Shown: positions 6,592-10,763 of the stretch, piece after piece | Position numbering within the stretch: the first letter of the stretch is position 1 | Layout of the letters: each line of letters starts with the position of its first letter | Source of the DNA: Paracoccaceae bacterium | GTDB taxonomy: Bacteria; Pseudomonadota; Alphaproteobacteria; Rhodobacterales; Rhodobacteraceae | DNA length: 10,763 nucleotides | Assembly (NCBI GenBank): GCA_024304875.1 | Contig: JAMWZF010000083.1 | Coordinates: 1 to 10,763 of the forward strand | Direction of reading: 5' to 3' | Program-made: the position numbers and the translations under genes | Notes under the pieces: generated by a model | Seen by the model: the letters and a program-made list of their open reading frames with translations, nothing else | What the model was told of the DNA's origin: nothing | Databases searched by the model: none

Positions 6592-7398
6592 TCAGAGCGT
6601 GTCCGAGCTCAGCGGATCGCGGACCGTACCGTCGGCCCCGGCCACCTCGGCCTCCGAGTCGGAAGCGCCATAGATCGTCTCGGGGTCCACGATCGTCGGC
6701 GGCAGCTCGACACCGCGGCCGAAATGCTCGGGCTCCAGCTGCATCGATTCCCCTTCCGACCGCATCCGCACGCTGGTCGGTATGCCGACCCGCTCGTACA
6801 GGTCGATGGCATCCTGGTTGAACAGCCGGATGCAGCCCGCCGAGCCGGAGTTGCCGATGGAGCGCATGTCGTTGGTGCCGTGGATCCGGTAGCGCGTGTC
6901 GCGGCCGTTCCGGTAGAGGTAGAGGGCGCGCGCGCCGAGCGGGCTGGTCAGGCCGCCCTCCACGCCGCCGGCGAAGGGGCCGTAGACCTCGGGTTCGGTG
7001 CGCAGCATGTTGGCCGTGGGCGTCCAGGACGGCCACTCGCGCTTGGCGCGGACCGTGGTGTCGAAGGTCAGCGCCCGGCCGAGCCGGCCCACCGCGATGG
7101 GGTAGCGCATCGCCATGCTGTCCGGCAGCACGAGGTAGAGGAACTTGGCGTAGATATCGACGTCGATCACGCCGCTGGATTCATTGCCGTTGTAGGGCAC
7201 CAGCATCCGCTTGTTGACCCCTTGGGTATAGGTGGCCGGGACCGGCGGGAGGTTGAATTCGCCATCGACCATCGGGCCGTATCCGGGGTCGTACTGCACC
7301 TCGGGAACGGTGATCGGTTCGGGCGCCCGGGCGCAGGCGGACAGGCCCAGCGCGGCGCCGGACAGAAGGTAGGCGGTAAAGGCACGGCGGGTGGTCAT
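6592..7398 (-). CDS. L,D-transpeptidase (YkuD domain) lipoprotein
   Basis: This 268-aa exported protein probably forms peptidoglycan 3-3 cross-links or attaches proteins to peptidoglycan in the periplasm. Residues 1-22 are a lipoprotein signal with lipobox LSAC (Cys22). It also carries RRAF near the N-terminus, so twin-arginine export is possible. The YkuD core spans about 77-210. WPSWTPTANM (122-131) is a typical family segment. The catalytic signature is HGTND (His173) followed by SGSAGCIRL (184-192), with nucleophile Cys189 and Arg191. Residues 235-268 form an acidic, low-complexity tail of unknown role. ATG 7398 follows GAAGGGA with 7 bases between. A promoter candidate lies at 7429-7456. 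The gene is alone between the creatinase and the coiled-coil gene on the same strand. Family and active site are clear; whether it cross-links or anchors cannot be told. Confidence 0.94.
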   Translation of the reverse strand: MTTRRAFTAYLLSGAALGLSACARAPEPITVPEVQYDPGYGPMVDGEFNLPPVPATYTQGVNKRMLVPYNGNESSGVIDVDIYAKFLYLVLPDSMAMRYPIAVGRLGRALTFDTTVRAKREWPSWTPTANMLRTEPEVYGPFAGGVEGGLTSPLGARALYLYRNGRDTRYRIHGTNDMRSIGNSGSAGCIRLFNQDAIDLYERVGIPTSVRMRSEGESMQLEPEHFGRGVELPPTIVDPETIYGASDSEAEVAGADGTVRDPLSSDTL

Positions 7399-7428
7399 GG
7401 GTCTGTCCCTTCAGATCATTTTGGGGGA

Positions 7429-7456
7429 GTCTTAACACGCGAACGGGCCAAGGCAA
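7429..7456 (-). promoter_or_regulatory. Candidate sigma-70-like promoter of the L,D-transpeptidase gene
   Basis: The -35 box TTGCCT (7456-7451) and the -10 box TAAGAC (7434-7429) are 16 bases apart, and a TG pair sits just before the -10, as in extended -10 promoters. It would give a leader of about 24 bases before ATG 7398. Matches to consensus are moderate. The same TTGCCT box occurs in the creatinase promoter candidate. Confidence 0.4.
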
Positions 7457-7515
7457 CGCGCGCCGCCCCGGCACGCCGCCCGAGGGGTCGTTTCCGCCCA
7501 TGCGGCCCTGTCTGA

Positions 7516-8715
7516 TCAGACCACGTTCGCCTCGGGCCCGTAGGGAAAGCCGGTGATCGACTCGGACCCGTCCCCGGTGATGACGAGGATGTCGTGCTCG
7601 CGGTAGCCGCCGGCCCCGGGCCGGCCCTCGGGGATCGTCAGCATCGGTTCCATCGAGATGACGTGTCCCGGCTCCAGAACTGTCTGGACGTCCTCGCGCA
7701 GCTCCAGCCCCGCCTCACGGCCGTAGTAGTGGCCGAGAACTCCGAAGGAATGGCCGTACCCGAAGGTCCGGTAGCGCAGCAGGTCCCGCTCCTCGAAGAA
7801 GGCGTTGAGCGCCGCCGTGACCTCGGCGCAGGAGGTGCCGGGCTTCAGCAGGCTCATGCCGAGCTCGTGGGCGGCCACGTTCGCCTCCCAGATCTTCAGG
7901 CTGGCCGGGTCCACCTCGCCGAGGAAGAGCGTCCGCTCGAGTGCGGTGTAGTAGCCGTGGATCATCGGGAAGGTGTTGAGGGAGAGGATGTCGCCCCGCC
8001 GCAGGACGCGGGAGGTGACCGGGTTGTGCGCCCCGTCGGTGTTGATGCCGGACTGGAACCAGACCCAGGTGTCCCGGTATTCCGCGTCGGGAAAGCGCGC
8101 GGCGATCTCCAGCTCCATCGCGTCCCGGCCGGCCATGGCGACGTCGATCTCGCGCAGGCCCTCGCGGATCGCCTGCCGGATCGCCTCGCCGCCGACATCC
8201 GCCACGGCCGCGCCCGCACGGATGAGGTCGATCTCGGCCGGGGACTTCCGCATCCGCTGCGTCATGGTGGCCGGGGCGATGTCGACAGCCGTGGCGGGGC
8301 GGAGGTGGTGGTCGAGTTCGGCCCGGCGCGCGACGGTCAGGTGGTCGGCCTCGTAGCCGATCGCGCGCCCGGTCCCCGCGATCTCCGAGACGGTGCGCCA
8401 GAAGTTGTCCCGTTCCCAGTCGGTGTAGGTGATGTTGTCGCCGTGGCAGCGCCGCCAGGGCTGGGCCGCGTCGATCCCGGCGCTGACCGTGACGCTGTCC
8501 GATTCCGTGACGACCAGTGCATAGGGCCGCCCGAAGGCGCAGTAGAGAAAGCCGGAGTAATAGGCGACGTTCTGCATCGAGGTCAGGACACAGGCGGCAA
8601 TCCCGGCCTCCGTCATGGCCGTGCGCAGGCCGGCGAGGCGCGCGTCGTATTCGGCGGCGGCAAAGGGCAAGACACGGTCGCCCTGGTGGAAGCGGTAGTT
8701 CACGGGACGGTCCAT
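7516..8715 (-). CDS. Creatinase (creatine amidinohydrolase), M24-like fold
   Basis: This enzyme hydrolyses creatine to sarcosine and urea in the cytoplasm (EC 3.5.3.3). The 399-aa length is close to that of the Pseudomonas enzyme. Long segments agree with my memory of that protein: FGRPYALVVTE (61-71), TWVWFQSGINTDGAHNPVT (216-234), YYTALERTLFL (255-265), RTFGYGHSFG (316-325) and YYGREAGLELRED (330-342). Candidate active-site residues H230, E260, H322, R333 and E356 correspond to H232, E262, H324, R335 and E358 of Pseudomonas creatinase at a constant offset of two. The fold is a creatinase N-terminal domain (about 22-155) plus a C-terminal pita-bread domain. ATG 8715 follows AAAGGGGG. No creatininase or sarcosine oxidase gene is in the window, so the rest of the pathway lies elsewhere or is absent. 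A related M24 hydrolase with altered specificity is the main alternative, and is unlikely. Confidence 0.93.
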   Translation of the reverse strand: MDRPVNYRFHQGDRVLPFAAAEYDARLAGLRTAMTEAGIAACVLTSMQNVAYYSGFLYCAFGRPYALVVTESDSVTVSAGIDAAQPWRRCHGDNITYTDWERDNFWRTVSEIAGTGRAIGYEADHLTVARRAELDHHLRPATAVDIAPATMTQRMRKSPAEIDLIRAGAAVADVGGEAIRQAIREGLREIDVAMAGRDAMELEIAARFPDAEYRDTWVWFQSGINTDGAHNPVTSRVLRRGDILSLNTFPMIHGYYTALERTLFLGEVDPASLKIWEANVAAHELGMSLLKPGTSCAEVTAALNAFFEERDLLRYRTFGYGHSFGVLGHYYGREAGLELREDVQTVLEPGHVISMEPMLTIPEGRPGAGGYREHDILVITGDGSESITGFPYGPEANVV

Positions 8716-8760
8716 TCCGGCCCCCTTTCGTCAAAAAGAGGTCCCGGCGTTCAGGACATG

Positions 8761-8799
8761 CAGCGCTGTGTCGAGGGCGACGCCATCGCCCGGGCGCTG
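8761..8799 (-). other. Nested hairpin in the putative creatinase leader
   Basis: An inner 6-bp stem (GGGCGA 8775-8780 with TCGCCC 8786-8791) is enclosed by an outer 6-bp stem (CAGCGC 8761-8766 with GCGCTG 8794-8799). If transcription starts near 8801, this structure forms at the very 5' end of the mRNA. It may affect stability or translation. It matches no riboswitch I know, and GC-rich sequence produces such stems by chance. Confidence 0.35.
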
Positions 8800-8807
8800 T
8801 GAGTTCG

Positions 8808-8836
8808 AGATTAGCGCCGACCCGGGGGCCAGGCAA
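8808..8836 (-). promoter_or_regulatory. Candidate promoter of the creatinase gene
   Basis: The -35 box TTGCCT (8836-8831) and the -10 box TAATCT (8813-8808) are 17 bases apart. A start near 8801 would give an 86-base leader before ATG 8715. The spacing is optimal; the hexamers match consensus at 4 and 3 of 6 positions. A 10-bp inverted repeat lies 15 bases upstream of the -35. Confidence 0.45.
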
Positions 8837-8851
8837 GCAGGACGGCGGTGG

Positions 8852-8883
8852 CTTCAGGACTCCAGAACTCTAAAGTCCTGAAG
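8852..8883. promoter_or_regulatory. Inverted repeat with octamer half-sites upstream of the creatinase promoter
   Basis: CTTCAGGACT (8852-8861) and AGTCCTGAAG (8874-8883) form a perfect 10-bp inverted repeat with a 12-base spacer. On the plus strand the element also reads as four consecutive octamers, CAGGACTC, CAGAACTC, TAAAGTCC and TGAAGTCC: two direct repeats facing two inverted ones. Its centre is about 66 bases upstream of the inferred creatinase start, a usual place for an activator such as a LysR-type regulator. As an RNA hairpin it lacks a T-run, so it is a poor terminator for the upstream transferase gene. Confidence 0.5.
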
Positions 8884-8887
8884 TCCA

Positions 8888-8910
8888 CGGCGCGCCGTTT
8901 TCGCGTGCCG
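8888..8910. repeat. Weak hairpin downstream of the glutathione transferase gene
   Basis: CGGCGCGC and GCGTGCCG pair over eight positions with one G-T wobble on the plus strand, around the loop CGTTTTC. On the minus strand, where the transferase gene is transcribed, the wobble becomes an A-C mismatch and no T-run follows. It is at best a weak terminator, 46-68 bases after the stop codon. It also contains the 12-bp palindrome ACGGCGCGCCGT (8887-8898). Confidence 0.25.
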
Positions 8911-8955
8911 AATGAGGAGTTTGCGCCCTGCATCCGACCTGCGTTTAATGGACTG

Positions 8956-9795
8956 TCATTCCTTGAAGTCCGCCGCCGAATGCCGCTCCTTGATGAAGCC
9001 CGGATCGTCGCCCACACGGTTCACCATGCGGCCGCGCGACACCGCCGGCCGGGCGTCCATCGCCTTGGCCCAGCGCTGCACGTTCTCGTACTCGTGCACC
9101 GCCAGGAACTCTCCGGCGCGCGGATAGCTGCGGTCGAGGGCGAGCGCCCCGTACCAGGGCCAGATCGCGATGTCGGCGATGGAATAGGCCTTGCCGTTCA
9201 TCCACTCCCGCTCGGCCAGGTTGCGGTCCAGCACGTCGAGCTGGCGCTTGGTCTCCATCGCGAAGCGGTCGATCGGGTATTCCATCGGCTCGGGCGCATA
9301 GGCGAAGAAATGGCCGAAGCCGCCGCCGAGGTAGGGGGCGGAGCCCATCTGCCAGAACAGCCAGTTCAGTGTCTCGGTCCGCACCGGCCCCTCGGTGTCG
9401 AGGAACATCCCGAAGGTCTCGGCGAGGTGCATCAGGATCGAGCCGCTCTCGAACACGCGCACCGGCTCGGGCCCGGTCCGGTCGACGAGGGCGGGAATCT
9501 TGGAGTTGGGGTTCACCTCGACGAAGCCCGAGCCGAACTGGTCGCCGTCGCCGATGCCGATATGCCAGGCGTCGTATTCGGCCTCGCTCACACCTGCCTC
9601 GAGCAGCTCCTCGAAGAGGATCGTCACCTTCTGGCCGTTCGGCGTGCCGAGGGAATAAAGCTGGAAGGGATGGTCGCCCACCGGCAGATCCTTGTCATGG
9701 GTCGCACCGGCGATCGGGCGGTTCTGGCTGGCCCATTTGCCGCCGTTCTCCTTGTCCCAGGTCCAGACCTTGGGAGGGGTGTAGCTGTCGGCCAT
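8956..9795 (-). CDS. yghU: Glutathione transferase / disulfide-bond oxidoreductase, YghU type
   Basis: The 279-aa cytoplasmic enzyme is close to Escherichia coli YghU (288 aa). Matching segments include KVWTWDK (9-15), LYSLGTPNGQKVTI (46-59), IGDGDQF (81-87), GFVEVNPNSKIPAL (90-103) and FESGSIL (115-121). The thioredoxin-like domain spans about 44-130, with the cis-proline at 101 and the glutathione-binding loop around TPNGQK (51-56). The all-helical C-terminal domain runs from about 137 to 255. YghU is known to bind two glutathiones and to have disulfide-bond reductase and peroxidase activity. A longer frame opens at 9855, but ATG 9795 is chosen because AAGGAG lies 6 bases upstream and the protein then aligns with YghU from its first residues. 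It is divergent from the cupin gene. Identification is very sure; the physiological substrate is not known. Confidence 0.95.
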   Translation of the reverse strand: MADSYTPPKVWTWDKENGGKWASQNRPIAGATHDKDLPVGDHPFQLYSLGTPNGQKVTILFEELLEAGVSEAEYDAWHIGIGDGDQFGSGFVEVNPNSKIPALVDRTGPEPVRVFESGSILMHLAETFGMFLDTEGPVRTETLNWLFWQMGSAPYLGGGFGHFFAYAPEPMEYPIDRFAMETKRQLDVLDRNLAEREWMNGKAYSIADIAIWPWYGALALDRSYPRAGEFLAVHEYENVQRWAKAMDARPAVSRGRMVNRVGDDPGFIKERHSAADFKE

Positions 9796-9801
9796 CGGGG
9801 T

Positions 9802-9807
9802 CTCCTT
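9802..9807 (-). promoter_or_regulatory. Ribosome binding site fixing the yghU start
   Basis: AAGGAG read on the minus strand lies 6 bases before ATG 9795-9793. It supports the 279-aa product over the frame opening at 9855, whose extra 20 residues have no counterpart in YghU. Confidence 0.7.
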
Positions 9808-9820
9808 GCGGTATCGCGTC

Positions 9821-9855
9821 GGGACAACAGGTAACCGAGATGTCCCCCAGTGCAA
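9821..9855 (-). promoter_or_regulatory. Possible yghU promoter overlapping a dyad
   Basis: TTGCAC (9855-9850) and TACCTG (9833-9828), 16 bases apart, are the best -35/-10 pair found before yghU, but the hexamers are poor. The region is overlaid by a dyad: GGGACA (9821-9826), the central palindrome GGTAACC (9830-9836) and TGTCCC (9841-9846). A regulator bound there could repress yghU or affect the divergent cupin gene. No clear promoter for the cupin gene was found in 9796-9920. Confidence 0.25.
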
Positions 9856-9920
9856 GCGGGTGACAGCGCAGGGGTCTTCCTGCAGATTGGCACGGACCGA
9901 TCCGCCGAAGGACCTGCCCC

Positions 9921-10283
9921 ATGCCCCTGACCCGCGTTTCCCTGGCCGAGAAGCTGGCCCTCTTCGAAAGCCACTGGGACCCGCATGTCGTCGCCGACTA
10001 CAACGGCAACGAGGTCATGGTGGTGAAGTTCGCGGGCGAATTTCCCTTTCACAAACATGACGATACGGACGACTTCTTCCTGGTCCTCGAGGGCGAGGTG
10101 ATCCTCGATGGCGAGGACGGTGACAGCGTGACCCTCGGCCCGGGCGACCTATGCGTCGTGCCGAAGGGCATGGTCCACCGTCCCCGGGCCGCGTCCGAGG
10201 CGAAGGTCCTGCTGATCGAACCCGCGGGCGAGCCGAACACCGGCGACAGCGGCCTGCCGGCGGCGGGGAAGCCGCGGATATGA
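9921..10283 (+). CDS. Small single-domain cupin protein
   Basis: The 120-aa protein is a single cupin barrel. Cupin motif 1 is FPFHKHDDTDDFFLVLEGEV (41-60), with metal-ligand candidates His44 and His46. The usual glutamate is replaced by aspartate (Asp50 or Asp51). Motif 2 is PGDLCVVPKGMVHRP (74-88), with His86. The tail EPAGEPNTGDSG (100-111) is seen in a group of proteobacterial cupins often labelled 'mannose-6-phosphate isomerase-like', with no proven reaction. It probably binds a divalent metal in the cytoplasm. ATG 9921 follows AAGGA about 9 bases upstream. The stop overlaps the start of the P1 peptidase gene (ATGA, 10280-10283), so the two are translated together and probably cotranscribed. 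Fold sure, function open. Confidence 0.9.
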   Translation: MPLTRVSLAEKLALFESHWDPHVVADYNGNEVMVVKFAGEFPFHKHDDTDDFFLVLEGEVILDGEDGDSVTLGPGDLCVVPKGMVHRPRAASEAKVLLIEPAGEPNTGDSGLPAAGKPRI

Positions 10284-10763
10284 CCCTCACCGCCGTCCCC
10301 GGCCTTCGCGTCGGCCATGCCGCCGATCCGCGCCTCAAGTCCGGCGTGACCGTCGTGCTGGGCGAGGAGCCCTTCACCGCCGGCGTCCACGTCATGGGGG
10401 GCGCCCCGGGCACGCGCGAGACGGACCTGCTGGCGCCCGACAAGTCGGTGAGCGCCGTCGACGCGCTGGTCCTCTCCGGCGGCTCTGCCTTCGGCCTCGG
10501 CGCGGCCGAGGGCGTCATGGCGGGCCTGCGCGCCATGGGCCGAGGCGTGGCGGTCGGCCCGGCCCGGGTCCCCATCGTGCCCGCCGCCATCGTCTTCGAC
10601 CTGCTGAACGGCGGCGACAAGGATTGGACCGAAAGCCCCTATCCTGCCCTTGGCCGGGCCGCCCTCGACAGGGCCGGTGAAGGCCGTGAGGAAGGGACCG
10701 TCGGCGCCGGCACGGGCTGTTTCACCGCCACGCTCAAGGGTGGGCTCGGGCAGGCCCACGTCC
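10280..10763 (+). CDS. P1 family peptidase (S58, DmpA-type aminopeptidase), N-terminal part
   Basis: The frame opens at ATG 10280 and runs without a stop to the right edge, giving the first 161 residues. Family features are the start PGLRVGHA (7-14), GVTVVL (22-27), GGAPGTRETDLL (40-51), VDALVLSGGSAFGLGAAEGV (60-79) and VPIVPAAIVFDL (97-108). GTVGAGTGC (139-147) leads into KGGLGQAHV. These are typical of the DmpA / L-aminopeptidase-D-esterase family, whose members cut themselves to expose an N-terminal nucleophilic serine. That serine would lie beyond the window and cannot be checked. Substrates in the family range from D-amino-acid amides to beta-peptides. The 4-base overlap with the cupin gene fixes the start and indicates one operon. 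Family sure; substrate unknown. Confidence 0.93.
   Translation, partial: MTLTAVPGLRVGHAADPRLKSGVTVVLGEEPFTAGVHVMGGAPGTRETDLLAPDKSVSAVDALVLSGGSAFGLGAAEGVMAGLRAMGRGVAVGPARVPIVPAAIVFDLLNGGDKDWTESPYPALGRAALDRAGEGREEGTVGAGTGCFTATLKGGLGQAHV

Noticed and set aside
9888..9905. Sigma-54-type promoter (TTGGCACG) before the cupin gene
   Set aside because: The -24-like element is present, but no TTGC -12 element follows at the required spacing.
1..10763. CRISPR array, tRNA, rRNA, insertion sequence or integrase attachment site
   Set aside because: No regularly spaced repeats, cloverleaf-like segments, transposase motifs or paired direct repeats flanking the AT-rich gene were found by reading both strands.

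Overview
The window is high-GC DNA from an alphaproteobacterium, most likely a member of the Rhodobacteraceae. The evidence is the codon use, the gene content, and one intergenic copy of a CGCCTCCGGCGGG-type repeat that I associate with that family. It holds eleven protein-coding genes. The genes at the two ends are cut by the window edges. I see no rRNA, tRNA, CRISPR array, insertion sequence or integrase. No gene-free stretch exceeds 300 bases; the longest are 8716-8955 and 5161-5359.

Left two thirds (1-6436, all minus strand, so transcription runs from 6436 towards 1). This is a co-directional cluster of mostly uncharacterised genes. In order of transcription it encodes a 358-aa coiled-coil protein, a 369-aa soluble protein of unknown family, a 644-aa AAA+ ATPase with a long N-terminal region, a 109-aa three-pass membrane protein, a 295-aa membrane protein of the putative phage abortive infection (AbiC-like) type, and a protein of unknown function running off the left edge. 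The last four genes are joined by overlapping stop/start codons (GTGA, TGATG, ATGA), so they are probably translationally coupled. The AbiC-like gene is the outlier. It is markedly AT-rich in a GC-rich setting, and the composition changes within about one codon of its two ends. It looks like a horizontally acquired defence-type gene fitted exactly between two genes of a resident operon. This cluster is the best candidate in the window for an undescribed system: an ATPase, coiled-coil and membrane module carrying an Abi-type effector.

Middle (6592-8715, minus strand). An L,D-transpeptidase lipoprotein with a YkuD catalytic motif is followed, going rightwards, by a creatinase (creatine to sarcosine and urea). 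Its candidate active-site residues match Pseudomonas creatinase at a constant two-residue offset. A plausible sigma-70-like promoter precedes each gene. The creatinase promoter has a 10-bp inverted repeat made of octamer half-sites just upstream of its -35 box, suggesting a regulator site.

Right end. A YghU-type glutathione transferase / disulfide-bond oxidoreductase (minus) is divergent from a small cupin gene (plus). The cupin gene overlaps by 4 bases the start of a P1-family (DmpA-type, S58) peptidase that runs off the right edge. These are ordinary metabolic and housekeeping genes with no evident link to the left-hand cluster.
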